From assembly GCA_948471095.1 (NCBI GenBank), contig CAOKRG010000002.1, positions 52,373 to 116,372 of the forward strand: a stretch of DNA of 64,000 nt. Direction: 5' to 3'. Within the stretch, counting starts at the first letter, position 1. Every line of letters starts with the position of its first letter. Origin of the DNA: an uncultured Oscillospiraceae bacterium (lineage in GTDB: Bacteria; Bacillota; Clostridia; Oscillospirales; Acutalibacteraceae). Position numbers and translations under genes: made by a program. The notes below the pieces were generated by a model, which was not told the DNA's origin, ran no database searches, and was given only the letters and a program-made list of their open reading frames with translations. Positions 1 through 7,995 of the stretch are shown here, one piece after another.

Positions 1-653
1 ATGACCGCGGCCTCGTAGAGCTCTTGGTCAATGGCGGCCAGCGCCGAGATGAAGATGATGGAGTTGTACCCCAAGTGCTGCCACATATTGGACCCGATGA
101 AAAGCGTTCGGAACCATTCCGGACGGGAGATCAGCGCGCCTCCCGTGTCGCCCAGGGCGGCCGCCAGCTGGGTCAGGACGCCGTTGGCTTTGGTAAAATC
201 CTGTAGAATGGAGACCACCACCACCACGGAGATGAAATAGGGAAGGTAGGAGATGGTCTGGGTGATCTTCTTGAACTTCTTGCTGCGGACCTCATTGAGG
301 CATAAGGCGAATATGATAGGGAAGGGGAAGGAGAACAACAGGCCGTAAAAGCTGATCAACAGGGTGTTGCGGATCAGGCGGAAGCAGTGGGGGGAGTTAA
401 AGAACCGGATGAACTGATCAAAGCCCACCCACTGGGAGCCCAGGATGCCCTTCTTGATGGAGTAGTTTTGAAACGCCATGGCAATGCCGCCCATGGGGAT
501 GTAGTTAAAGATGATAAAGTACGCGATAACAGGCAGGGCCATCAAATAGACGGCCTTGTTCATGCGCCAGTCCCGCTTGATCAAAGCGCGCCGCAGTTTC
601 TTTTCGTCCACCGGCGGCTTCAGCGCTCCGGCGCTGGCATTGGACTTTGCCAA
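1..653 (-). CDS. Sugar ABC transporter permease, LplB/YteP type (partial)
   Basis: Membrane subunit of a carbohydrate ABC importer, expected to work with the binding lipoprotein encoded just upstream at 763-2526. The visible 217 N-terminal codons give a short basic cytoplasmic start, a first membrane span near residues 35-55 containing IIFNYIPMGG, then spans near 95-120 and 135-155, as in LplB/YteP proteins. The gene runs off the left edge, so the EAA loop that contacts the ATPase is not seen. I chose the TTG at 653 because GGAGGG lies 8 bases before it and no in-frame ATG is near. No ATPase gene is visible, which is usual for this importer class because a shared ATPase is encoded elsewhere. 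Confidence 0.88.
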   Translation of the reverse strand, partial: MAKSNASAGALKPPVDEKKLRRALIKRDWRMNKAVYLMALPVIAYFIIFNYIPMGGIAMAFQNYSIKKGILGSQWVGFDQFIRFFNSPHCFRLIRNTLLISFYGLLFSFPFPIIFALCLNEVRSKKFKKITQTISYLPYFISVVVVVSILQDFTKANGVLTQLAAALGDTGGALISRPEWFRTLFIGSNMWQHLGYNSIIFISALAAIDQELYEAAV

Positions 654-693
654 AGTAGATCCCTCCTCAATGGTAAAGTGATAAATATAGGGA

Positions 694-722
694 GCAGCGG
701 AAAGGGCCTTCCTTCCCGCTGC
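694..722 (-). other. Intercistronic stem-loop between binding protein and permease
   Basis: A 12-base-pair inverted repeat (694-705 with 711-722, one G-T pair, 5-base loop) lies between the lipoprotein gene and the permease gene. Read on the minus strand it has A residues before it and no T run after it, so it looks like an mRNA-stabilising or attenuating hairpin, not a full terminator. Such a hairpin would favour more binding protein than permease. Confidence 0.5.
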
Positions 723-762
723 TGCCTTTTTTTATGCCTTCGGAATCATGGACTGACCTTTT

Positions 763-2526
763 TTAGAAGGAACGGGAGTTATAGCGGTCCAGAGCAGCCT
801 GCTGGATCTCGATGCACTGCTCGATTCCCATGCTCTTCAGGGTGTCGCGGTAGGAGTCATAGTCGTCCAGAGACATCTGGCCCATAATGAACTTCACGTT
901 GCACTCCTGCACATAGGTCTCGATGTCGGTGTACATGGAGGCGTAGGTCTGGCCCTCTTCGGTGGTCATAGTCAGCCGGGCGGGCAGGAACATGCCGCAG
1001 CCGTACTTTTTCCAAAGCATATAGCCGTCCTTGCGCACATCGGGGCCGGTCTCAGACTGCATGCCCTCGTAACGGATGGGCGGGTTTTTGGCGGAGAACT
1101 GGACCAGCACCATGCCGGAAGACATGCCATCGGGGTTGCTGAAACGGTAGTCATAGTCGATCAAGCGGCCTGTGGAGGTAGAGTCGTCGTTATGCCACAC
1201 CTTGCCTTCGTACTCCTCGGTACCATAGTTGGCGTTGAGGGCCACGTCCTTGGCAAAGAAGCCGTCCAGCCAGCGGATGGCCAGCTCGATTTTCTCAGAG
1301 TCGGCGGAGATCAGCTCCACGCTGTTGCTGATGGAGTTGGCGTAGCTGGCGTCGCGCCAGTTGGGCTCCACATAGGTGGGGTCGTCCTTGTCCTTGGTAG
1401 GCTGGGGAGCCGCTACCATCATCAGGTCCGGGTTGGTAGCGCCGCGGGAAATGTACACGTCGCCCAGGCGGGTGCCGTGGTCCATCAGAGAGCCGACCTT
1501 GTCGTTGAGCATCATGTCGTTGTCCGCGGTGGTGCCGCCGGAGGAGCGGGTGGCGAAATCCGGGTCCAGAAGGCCCTTCTCCCACCAGCTGTGAAGCATG
1601 GTCAGATATTCCTTGTACTGGTCGTCCATGGGGCCGTACTGCACCTTGCCGTCTCGCTGGTAGAAGTAGGGGGCGGTGTCGTAGCCAGCCATAAACTCGC
1701 CGGTATCAATGCCGTACTTGGAGGTGTAGAAGGGGGCCTCCACACCCAGCTGCTCTTTAAAGGCAGTGAGGACGGCTTCCCACTCGGAGTAGGTGGTGGG
1801 GACCTCCATGTTCACCTTGTCCAAGAAGTCCTTACGGATGGAAGGACCCCAGTCGGCATAAACCACGCCCGGCTCCATGTCGGACCAGACGTTCCACATG
1901 CCGTACAGCTTGCCGGTGTCGGAATAAGCGGCGCGGCGGAAATCATCGTTGCCGTTGAGCCAGGAGGTGAAGTTGGGGGCATACTCCAGGTTCTGGGCCA
2001 TGTCGATAAAATAGCCGTCGTCAATGGCGGCGTCCTGGCCGTTGCGGTAAGAGTAGCTCTTAGGCTCGGTATGCAGCATGTCGGGCATATCGTCCGAAGC
2101 GAACAGCAGCTGGAAAGCATCGTTTTCTGAGCCGCTGGCAGGCACGATAAAGTCGATGTGCACGCCGGTCAATTCCTCATACCACTGGAAGAAATAGGAA
2201 TCGTTGAAGTCGGCCAGCTCGGTCATGGAGCCAGCCCAGGGATACCAGTAGGTAAGGGTCTCGCCGCTGGTGGAGAGGGGGTAAGACTGCTGGTTTACCT
2301 CGCCGTTCTTCACATCGGAGGCGGGGGTATCCGGCTTATCGCCCTCGGAGGATTCTTCCGAAGAGTCTTCGGAAGGGGAGGAGTCCTGTTTGGACTCCTC
2401 CGATGCGCCGCTGCTTACAGCGGAGCTGGAGGAACCGGAGGAGCCGGAATCGCCGCCGCAGGCGCTCAGACAGGTGAGAACCATCGCGGCCGCCAGCAGC
2501 AGGGCCAGAAGTTTCGTGATCTTCAT
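763..2526 (-). CDS. Extracellular solute-binding lipoprotein of a sugar ABC importer (LplA-like)
   Basis: Lipid-anchored receptor that would capture an oligosaccharide outside the membrane and deliver it to the permease encoded downstream. The 587-residue product begins with a lipoprotein signal ending in a lipobox (LSAC, Cys23), followed by a Ser/Gly/Glu-rich linker to about residue 75. The long globular part with WYPWAGSM, aromatic-rich segments and a conserved C-terminal region matches the large LplA/YtcQ binding-protein class, which is usually 500-600 residues. I start it at the ATG at 2526 because GAAAGGACG precedes it at a good distance; the in-frame ATG at 2550 has no ribosome site. 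The transported sugar cannot be told from sequence. Confidence 0.9.
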   Translation of the reverse strand: MKITKLLALLLAAAMVLTCLSACGGDSGSSGSSSSAVSSGASEESKQDSSPSEDSSEESSEGDKPDTPASDVKNGEVNQQSYPLSTSGETLTYWYPWAGSMTELADFNDSYFFQWYEELTGVHIDFIVPASGSENDAFQLLFASDDMPDMLHTEPKSYSYRNGQDAAIDDGYFIDMAQNLEYAPNFTSWLNGNDDFRRAAYSDTGKLYGMWNVWSDMEPGVVYADWGPSIRKDFLDKVNMEVPTTYSEWEAVLTAFKEQLGVEAPFYTSKYGIDTGEFMAGYDTAPYFYQRDGKVQYGPMDDQYKEYLTMLHSWWEKGLLDPDFATRSSGGTTADNDMMLNDKVGSLMDHGTRLGDVYISRGATNPDLMMVAAPQPTKDKDDPTYVEPNWRDASYANSISNSVELISADSEKIELAIRWLDGFFAKDVALNANYGTEEYEGKVWHNDDSTSTGRLIDYDYRFSNPDGMSSGMVLVQFSAKNPPIRYEGMQSETGPDVRKDGYMLWKKYGCGMFLPARLTMTTEEGQTYASMYTDIETYVQECNVKFIMGQMSLDDYDSYRDTLKSMGIEQCIEIQQAALDRYNSRSF

Positions 2527-2567
2527 TCTTTTTCGTCCTTTCTTCATCATGAAGTTTTTTCGGCAGC

Positions 2568-2655
2568 GTTTGACCGTTTTTCGGCTTTACCTAAAACCGT
2601 CAAACCGCCCAAGTACTTTGCATAGCATATCCGCAAACCGGCAAATATGCTATGC
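2568..2655 (-). promoter_or_regulatory. Structured leader of the sugar-importer mRNA with a perfect inverted repeat at the transcription start
   Basis: Two inverted repeats follow the promoter at 2661-2689. The first is a perfect 11-base-pair repeat (2620-2630 with 2645-2655, 14-base spacer) that starts at the predicted +1, near 2654. The second (2568-2580 with 2593-2605) has 7 and 5 pairs around one C-C mismatch. Either could be an operator or a 5' RNA hairpin. No regulator gene is in view. Confidence 0.45.
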
Positions 2656-2660
2656 CCGTC

Positions 2661-2689
2661 AGTATAGTTCATGTTTTGACGCAAAGCAA
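2661..2689 (-). promoter_or_regulatory. Sigma-A-type promoter for the sugar ABC importer
   Basis: On the minus strand a -35 element TTGCTT (2689-2684) is separated by exactly 17 bases from a -10 element TATACT (2666-2661). The predicted start near 2654 leaves a leader of about 128 bases before the lipoprotein gene. Confidence 0.55.
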
Positions 2690-2791
2690 GAATCAAAAAC
2701 AGTTTGCGCACTATCCTTTTATAACCGCCTCTCCGTTAGTCTGCCGGGATGCCTATCAAAAATCCCACTGGCGAAAGAACAGGAAAAGAGA

Positions 2792-2837
2792 CAGCTATCA
2801 AAACAGGAACTCCCCCAGGTTCCCGTTTTGATAGCTG
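2792..2837 (-). terminator. Probable terminator of the HAD phosphatase gene
   Basis: A long stem of 18 pairs with one A-C mismatch (2792-2810 with 2819-2837, 8-base loop) sits 43 bases after the stop of the HAD gene. On the minus strand it is followed by TCTCTTTTCC, a modest U-rich tail. Confidence 0.6.
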
Positions 2838-2880
2838 ACGAGTATGATATGTACCCCTAAAAGCGAGTTTTGCAGGAAGA

Positions 2881-3705
2881 TTAAGGCAGAAAGTCCGATT
2901 TTTCCAGGATTCCCAGATGAAGGAGCGCGTTCCTAATCCCATTGTCTGACACGGCGCTGGTTACGAAATCGGCGGCCTCTTTTACGCTGTCCGGGGCGTT
3001 GCCCATGGCCACGCCGGTCCCGGCCCATTGAAGCATACGGATATCGTTGATTCCGTCTCCAAAGGCGATGGTGTTCTCCCTTTGATAGCCATAATGCTGG
3101 ATCACCGCGTTCAAGCCGGTCTCTTTTCCGCCGCCTTTGGGGATCACGTCCAAAATATCCCCGCCGGAGCTGGTGACTTCAATTCCCTCCAACGGCGCCA
3201 AAAGCGGAACGGCCTTCTCAAGGGGCATGTAGATGTTAAACTGAATGACCGGGTGCTGGCTGAGCCGGGCCGCGTCATAAAACGGGGGGAAAGGGATGCC
3301 CATCCACTGGTAATGCTGGCGGATTGATGGATGGTCCGTCAAGGGGAAAGACTCGACTTCTTCTAAAACGAAGCAGGGAAACTGCTCTTTCTGAGCCAAG
3401 GGAATGAGTTTGCGGATGTTCTCCGGATCGTGGGACATCCGGTGGATCACCGTGCCGTCCCGTTCCAGCACCAACTGGCCGTTGAAGGTGGCGAAGCCGT
3501 CAAAGGGAAACAGCTCCCGGATGGAGGGGGAGAGCCCCCGCACGGAATCGAGCATGGCGGGAGCCCGTCCGGTGGAGACGAACACCTTGACCCCTTTGCG
3601 CTGCAGCGCCGCCAAAGCGGCTGCGGTAGACTTGGGGAAGACGCTTTTTCCGTCCGTATGGTCCAAAAGCGTGCCGTCAATATCAAAAAATGCTGCTTGT
3701 ATCAC
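2881..3705 (-). CDS. Cof-type HAD-superfamily phosphatase
   Basis: Predicted cytoplasmic sugar-phosphate or nucleotide phosphatase of the Cof/YbiV (HAD-IIB) class, 274 residues, the usual length. Near the N terminus is the nucleophile motif FDIDGTLLD (motif I, acid-base Asp pair), then STGRAP (motif II), a cap domain in the middle, a Lys in GGGKETGL (motif III) and FGDGINDIRML (motif IV). I chose the GTG at 3705 because AGGAGGG precedes it; the reading frame stays open upstream to 3945, but that part has no family similarity. The gene is single, with its own promoter at 3742-3770 and a terminator at 2792-2837. The substrate is not predictable. Confidence 0.9.
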   Translation of the reverse strand: MIQAAFFDIDGTLLDHTDGKSVFPKSTAAALAALQRKGVKVFVSTGRAPAMLDSVRGLSPSIRELFPFDGFATFNGQLVLERDGTVIHRMSHDPENIRKLIPLAQKEQFPCFVLEEVESFPLTDHPSIRQHYQWMGIPFPPFYDAARLSQHPVIQFNIYMPLEKAVPLLAPLEGIEVTSSGGDILDVIPKGGGKETGLNAVIQHYGYQRENTIAFGDGINDIRMLQWAGTGVAMGNAPDSVKEAADFVTSAVSDNGIRNALLHLGILEKSDFLP

Positions 3706-3741
3706 GTTGAAAATCCCTCCTGGATATGCTAATGTTTTCCC

Positions 3742-3770
3742 ATTGTAGCATAAGGGTCTGGGTCGTGCAA
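3742..3770 (-). promoter_or_regulatory. Promoter of the HAD phosphatase
   Basis: Minus-strand TTGCAC (3770-3765), a 17-base spacer and TACAAT (3747-3742) give a good sigma-A promoter about 30 bases upstream of the GTG start. Confidence 0.6.
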
Positions 3771-3917
3771 GTATCGTTTTGTGAAATGCGGTTTCATTTA
3801 AGCGCTGTCTCTTAAGCGGCGAAGGCCTTCTGTGCCGCTTCGGATCAGATCCCCCCGTCTCACATGGAAACCCGACTGCCAGAGCCCTCCTTTTAGGAAG
3901 AAAAAACCTCCCGGGAA

Positions 3918-3946
3918 TTGACAACGCCGTACATTTCGAGTACAAT
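3918..3946 (+). promoter_or_regulatory. Promoter of the CBS-domain membrane protein
   Basis: A consensus TTGACA (3918-3923), a 17-base spacer and TACAAT (3941-3946) lie 48 bases before the ATG at 3994. This is one of the strongest promoters in the window by sequence. Confidence 0.75.
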
Positions 3947-3993
3947 GGTCCTATTACATAAAAATAAGTTTTTTGAAAGGAGTTTCTTTTCCC

Positions 3994-5343
3994 ATGCCTG
4001 AAGACCCTGACGGTACTTTTATCGCGACGATCGCGCTGACTTTGCTGTTCGCCTTTCTCGCGGCCTTATACGCTGCCGGAGAGTCGGCGGTCAGCTGCCT
4101 GTCCGTTTCCCAGATAAAAAAGGACGGCGACTCCGGCAACAAACAGGCCAAAGCCCTGCTCAAAGCCCTGGAGGCTCAGGCCAGCCTGATTTCGCCCTTG
4201 CAGTCCGGCCTTCTTTTTTGCGGGCTTTTGGGCCTGGCGTTCTGCGTGGCCGCTTTTGGGGGCAGAGACTACCCGGCTTTCGCTTTTTTGGAGAACGGGG
4301 CCCTGCGCCGGACTCTTTGCTGCCTGGCGGCGGCGGTGGTCTATGTGTTTCTCTTCTTCCTGCTCTGCGACCTGCTGCCAAAAAAAGCCGCCCGGCATGA
4401 GTCTCGGAGGTTTGCCTACCGCCACGCGCGGCTGATCTGCGGCCTTTCTCAGGCGGCTATGCCTTTTTTGCGCTTCACAGGCCTGCTTTCCAACGGCCTG
4501 CTGCGTTTGTTCCGCATCGACCCCCACACGCTGGATGACGCGGTGACCGAGGAAGAGATCCTCCAGATGGTAGGCGAAGGGGAAGAAAAGGGGATCATTG
4601 AAGAAACCGAAAAGGATATGATCGCCAATATTTTGGACTTCAACGACACTACGGCCGGCGAGACCATGACCCACCGCACAGACATTGCCGCCGTGGCAGA
4701 CAGCGACCCGGTCAGCGAGGTGGTAAAAGCAGCTTTGGAGCACGGCTGCTCCCGGGTGCCCGTATACCATGAGGACATTGACTCCATAGTAGGTATCTGT
4801 TATGTGAAGGACCTGCTGCCCTATGTGGGCAGGGAGATTCCCGCGGAGGCCTCGCTGACCAGGCTGATGCGGCCCGCTTACTTTATTCCGGAAAGCAAAA
4901 AATGCAGCCAGCTTTTTACCGAGCTGACAGAGCGCAAGGTGCAGATTGCCATCGTGGTGGACGAATACGGCGGCACGGCGGGCCTGGTTACGCTGGAAGA
5001 CCTGGTGGAATCCATTGTGGGCAACATCCAGGACGAGTATGACAACGAGGAAGAGGAAATCCACCAGGTTAGCGAGACTGAGTTTACGGTGGACGGCACC
5101 GCCTCTATTGACGAAATATCCGACCTGACCGGCGTAGAGCTGCCGGAAGGGAGCTACGACACCATTGGCGGCTTGGTTACGGAGCTGCTGGGACGCATTC
5201 CCAAGGAAGGGGAGCAGCCGCTGGTCCGTGTGGCCGGATTGTGCGTCAAGGTGCTGGAAGTGGAGGACCGGCGCCTGTCCCGCCTGCTGGTCGTCAAGGA
5301 GCCTCCGGAGCCGGAAGCGGGGAACAAAGAAACAAACGAGTGA
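3994..5343 (+). CDS. CNNM/HlyC-CorC family membrane protein with paired CBS domains
   Basis: Integral membrane protein of the CorC/YhdP/CNNM class, linked in other bacteria to magnesium or cobalt efflux and long mis-named hemolysin. The 449-residue product has a DUF21 region with several hydrophobic spans (about residues 8-28, 68-85, 105-130), then two CBS domains (about 195-315, with TDIAAVAD and QIAIVVDEYGGTAGLVTLEDL), then a CorC_HlyC domain ending near residue 430. The ATG at 3994 follows AAAGGAG; a TTG at 3973 in the same frame overlaps that site and is less likely. The MATE gene follows in the same direction after 52 bases and may be co-transcribed. Confidence 0.9.
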   Translation: MPEDPDGTFIATIALTLLFAFLAALYAAGESAVSCLSVSQIKKDGDSGNKQAKALLKALEAQASLISPLQSGLLFCGLLGLAFCVAAFGGRDYPAFAFLENGALRRTLCCLAAAVVYVFLFFLLCDLLPKKAARHESRRFAYRHARLICGLSQAAMPFLRFTGLLSNGLLRLFRIDPHTLDDAVTEEEILQMVGEGEEKGIIEETEKDMIANILDFNDTTAGETMTHRTDIAAVADSDPVSEVVKAALEHGCSRVPVYHEDIDSIVGICYVKDLLPYVGREIPAEASLTRLMRPAYFIPESKKCSQLFTELTERKVQIAIVVDEYGGTAGLVTLEDLVESIVGNIQDEYDNEEEEIHQVSETEFTVDGTASIDEISDLTGVELPEGSYDTIGGLVTELLGRIPKEGEQPLVRVAGLCVKVLEVEDRRLSRLLVVKEPPEPEAGNKETNE

Positions 5344-5395
5344 GCCTCCATATAGAAAACGCTGGCTCATTCAAAAACTGAATGGGGGAGAGTCT

Positions 5396-6784
5396 TTGAG
5401 CGAAAGAGCGAAGACGCAAAAAAGAAAGCAGGACTTGGGATCGGACCCTATTGGGAAATTGATGTTTTCCCTCGCCGTTCCAGCCATTACCGCCCAAGTG
5501 GTAAATATGCTATATAACATTGTGGACCGCATCTACATCGGACATATTCCAGATATAGGCCCCGCCGCGTTGACTGGAGTGGGTGTCTGCTTTCCGATCA
5601 TCATACTTATTATGGCGTTCAGCTCCTTGGTGGCCATGGGCGGCGCGCCCCAGGCCGCCATTGCCATGGGGGAGGGAGACCAGGATAAGGCGGAGCGGAT
5701 TCTGGGCAACTGCTTTTCCACCCTGCTGGCCTTTGCCGTAACGCTGACGGCGGTTTTCCTGCTTTTCGGGGACCCCGTTCTCCGGGCCTTTGGAGCCAGT
5801 GAAAACACCATCAGCTATGCCAATGACTATCTAAGAATCTATGTAATGGGCACGGTTTTTGTCCAGATCGCCCTGGGTATGAATATGTTCATTACGACTC
5901 AGGGCTTTGCCACAGTCAGCATGCTGACCGTGGTGATCGGCGCGGCGCTGAACATTGCGCTGGACCCGCTGTTCATTTTTGTGTTCCATATGGGGGTCAA
6001 GGGCGCGGCTTGGGCTACCATTCTTTCCCAGGGCGTGTCGGCGGTATGGGTGCTTCGGTTCCTTTTAGGGAAAAAGACGGTTATCCGGATTAAAAAGGAG
6101 AATCTGCCGGTGCGGTGGGGGGTTATGCTTCCTGTGCTGGCTTTGGGCGTGTCGCCTTTCATTATGCAGAGCACGGAGAGCCTTCTCAGCGTTGCGCTGA
6201 ACACCTCGCTTTTGAAGTATGGCGGAGACACGGCGGTAGGCGCCTATACGGTGATTGCCAGCGTGATGCAGATCGTCAACCTGCCCATGCAGGGCCTTTG
6301 CCAGGGCGCCCAGCCCATCACCAGCTTCAATTATGGGGCTGGAAGGATGGACCGGGTCAAAAGCTCCGTGAGGCTGCTGGTTACATGCACCTGCGTGTTC
6401 TGCGGCGCTTCCTGGGCGGCGGTGATGCTGGTTCCCCAGGTTTTCGCCGGGCTGTTTACCAGCGACCAATCCTTGATGGAGATGACCATATGGGCCGCGC
6501 GGATCTTTCTCTTTGGTATATTTGCCTTTGGGGCTCAGATGGGGTTTCAGCAAAGCTTTGTGGCGCTGGGCCAGGCCAAAGCCTCTTTGCTGCTGGCCCT
6601 GCTGCGGAAAATCGTGCTGCTGATCCCCCTAATCTACATTATGCCGCTGTTCTTTGAGAATAAGCTGTTCGGCGTGTTCGTGGCGGAGCCCATTGCGGAT
6701 ATTACGGCGGCGGCGGTAACTACCGTGTCCTTCCTGGTTTGGGCTCGGAAGGGGTTGAAGACGGCGGGACAATCGCGCAGTTGA
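5396..6784 (+). CDS. MATE family efflux transporter
   Basis: Predicted cation-antiport exporter of drugs or metabolites in the cytoplasmic membrane. The 462-residue length and about twelve hydrophobic segments are typical. Seen motifs include VVNMLYNIVDRIYIG in the first span, GGAPQAAIAMGEGD before the third, and MQGLCQGAQPITSFNYGAG in the seventh to eighth region, all characteristic of the NorM/DinF-like branch. I place the start at the TTG at 5396 because GGGGGAG lies 5 bases before it and the protein then begins, as usual, with a short charged stretch and DPIGKLMFSLAVPAI. The downstream AraC-type regulator with a GyrI-like ligand domain may sense a substrate of this pump (inference from position only). 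Confidence 0.93.
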   Translation: MSERAKTQKRKQDLGSDPIGKLMFSLAVPAITAQVVNMLYNIVDRIYIGHIPDIGPAALTGVGVCFPIIILIMAFSSLVAMGGAPQAAIAMGEGDQDKAERILGNCFSTLLAFAVTLTAVFLLFGDPVLRAFGASENTISYANDYLRIYVMGTVFVQIALGMNMFITTQGFATVSMLTVVIGAALNIALDPLFIFVFHMGVKGAAWATILSQGVSAVWVLRFLLGKKTVIRIKKENLPVRWGVMLPVLALGVSPFIMQSTESLLSVALNTSLLKYGGDTAVGAYTVIASVMQIVNLPMQGLCQGAQPITSFNYGAGRMDRVKSSVRLLVTCTCVFCGASWAAVMLVPQVFAGLFTSDQSLMEMTIWAARIFLFGIFAFGAQMGFQQSFVALGQAKASLLLALLRKIVLLIPLIYIMPLFFENKLFGVFVAEPIADITAAAVTTVSFLVWARKGLKTAGQSRS

Positions 6785-6865
6785 TGGCCGCCCCTTTTAT
6801 TCCGTCCGGAAAAAGCCGGGAAATTGACTGTGCTTCCGGTTATAATGGAACCGGAGGTGAAACGG

Positions 6866-7732
6866 ATGGATATTCTCGAAGGGCTCAACAATGCGGTGCG
6901 CTATATGGAGGACCATCTTCAGGAGCAGGTGGACTTGGGAAAGGCGGCTCGATTCGCGGGGGTCTCCGCGGACAGCTTCGCTCGTTTCTTCAGCTACATC
7001 AGCGGCATGACGGTGGCCGAGTACCTGCGCCGCAGGCGTTTGACCTTGGCCGCTTATGAGCTTCGGGAAAAGGGGACAAAGGTAATCGACGCCGCGATGA
7101 AATATGGATTCCAAAGCGCCGACGCGTTTGCCCGCGCTTTTGCGAGGCAGCATGGTTTTCCGCCTGTTTACGCGCAGAGGTCCAATCGGGCCTTGAAGGT
7201 TTATCCGCCCATTTCATTTCACATTCTGGTAAAAGGAGCGAAAGAGATGGAATTTCGTTTGGTAAACCTGAGCGGGATGGCATTGCGCGGGATTTCCCAA
7301 GACTTTGGATGCAAGGCGGGGGAGCGCTTTGACAAAGAGCCCGCAATGTGGAGCCCGGACCAGGACCGGGTTATGGAGCGCGTCTGCAACGAAGGGCCGG
7401 GCGTTTGGTATGGCCTTTGGGACCATGGAAAGTACTGGATCGCAAAGCCGGAGCCAGAGGCCCTGCAGGACGGCACGGATATGGTGCGGGTCCCAGCCGG
7501 TGCTTACGCGGTATTTACCAGCGGGCGCGGCGGTATGGCGGGAGAGGAGCTGCCGAAGCTCCGCGAGCAGATTTTTGACTCGTGGCTTTCCGATTCCGGC
7601 TACCGGCAGGCCGGTGATTTTGAGATGGAGGTTTATCATCTATATGCCCTGCATCCCCGGGAGGAGAAGCTGAAGCGCTTTTATGAGCTGTGGATTCCAG
7701 TGGAAAAGCTGCCCGCTTTGCCCGAACGCTAG
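6866..7732 (+). CDS. AraC-family transcriptional regulator with GyrI-like effector domain
   Basis: DNA-binding regulator of 288 residues. Residues 1-110 form the two helix-turn-helix units of the AraC family (GKAARFAGVSADSFARFFSYISG, then AMKYGFQSADAFARAFARQHG). Residues 130-288 are a GyrI-like small-molecule-binding domain of the Rob/BmrR type. I start at the ATG at 6866 because GGAGGTGA precedes it at 8 bases; the open frame begins 14 codons earlier without a ribosome site. It follows a MATE exporter by 81 bases and precedes an ABC exporter, so regulation of export is plausible. The gene ends in TAG followed by a terminator at 7808-7838. Confidence 0.9.
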   Translation: MDILEGLNNAVRYMEDHLQEQVDLGKAARFAGVSADSFARFFSYISGMTVAEYLRRRRLTLAAYELREKGTKVIDAAMKYGFQSADAFARAFARQHGFPPVYAQRSNRALKVYPPISFHILVKGAKEMEFRLVNLSGMALRGISQDFGCKAGERFDKEPAMWSPDQDRVMERVCNEGPGVWYGLWDHGKYWIAKPEPEALQDGTDMVRVPAGAYAVFTSGRGGMAGEELPKLREQIFDSWLSDSGYRQAGDFEMEVYHLYALHPREEKLKRFYELWIPVEKLPALPER

Positions 7733-7807
7733 AGCGGCGCTTCCGCGAGGCCCGGTCGCTCTTGGATTTTGCGCTAGAACAAAAAACCTGTCAAATATCT
7801 TACGATT

Positions 7808-7840
7808 AAACAGGGGCTCTTGCATAGGGCCCCTGTTTGT
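7808..7840 (+). terminator. Terminator after the AraC-family gene
   Basis: A perfect 10-base-pair stem (7808-7817 with 7829-7838) is followed by GTTATATAATTTTT. It separates the regulator gene from the ABC exporter promoter. Confidence 0.75.
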
Positions 7841-7915
7841 TATATAATTTTTCTGCAAACTTCAAGTCAACAAATGCGGACATTTTGGTTTGCGTAAGTT
7901 TTTTGCGAGAATCTC

Positions 7916-7944
7916 TTGACATGATATCGAAACGATATTATAAT
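7916..7944 (+). promoter_or_regulatory. Consensus promoter of the ABC exporter with an operator-like palindrome in its spacer
   Basis: TTGACA (7916-7921), a 17-base spacer and TATAAT (7939-7944) match the sigma-A consensus at every base. The spacer holds ATATCG-AAA-CGATAT (7924-7938), a perfect 6-base inverted repeat around three bases, placed where a bound repressor would block polymerase. No PadR, GntR or TetR regulator lies beside it; the nearest regulator is the AraC-type gene upstream. Confidence 0.8.
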
Positions 7945-7995
7945 TATATACAGATAGGGAATTTGTCCTTTAAATAAGGAAAGGGAGTTTGTGAG

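Noticed and set aside
1192-2130. 312-codon open frame on the plus strand opposite the sugar-binding protein
   Set aside because: Antisense shadow of a GC-rich gene; no ribosome site and no family resemblance.
4066-5370. 434-codon open frame on the minus strand opposite the CBS protein
   Set aside because: Overlaps a clear gene over its whole length and has a composition typical of antisense frames.
6824-6846. TTGACT and TATAAT before the AraC-type gene
   Set aside because: The spacer is only 11 bases, too short for a sigma-A promoter.
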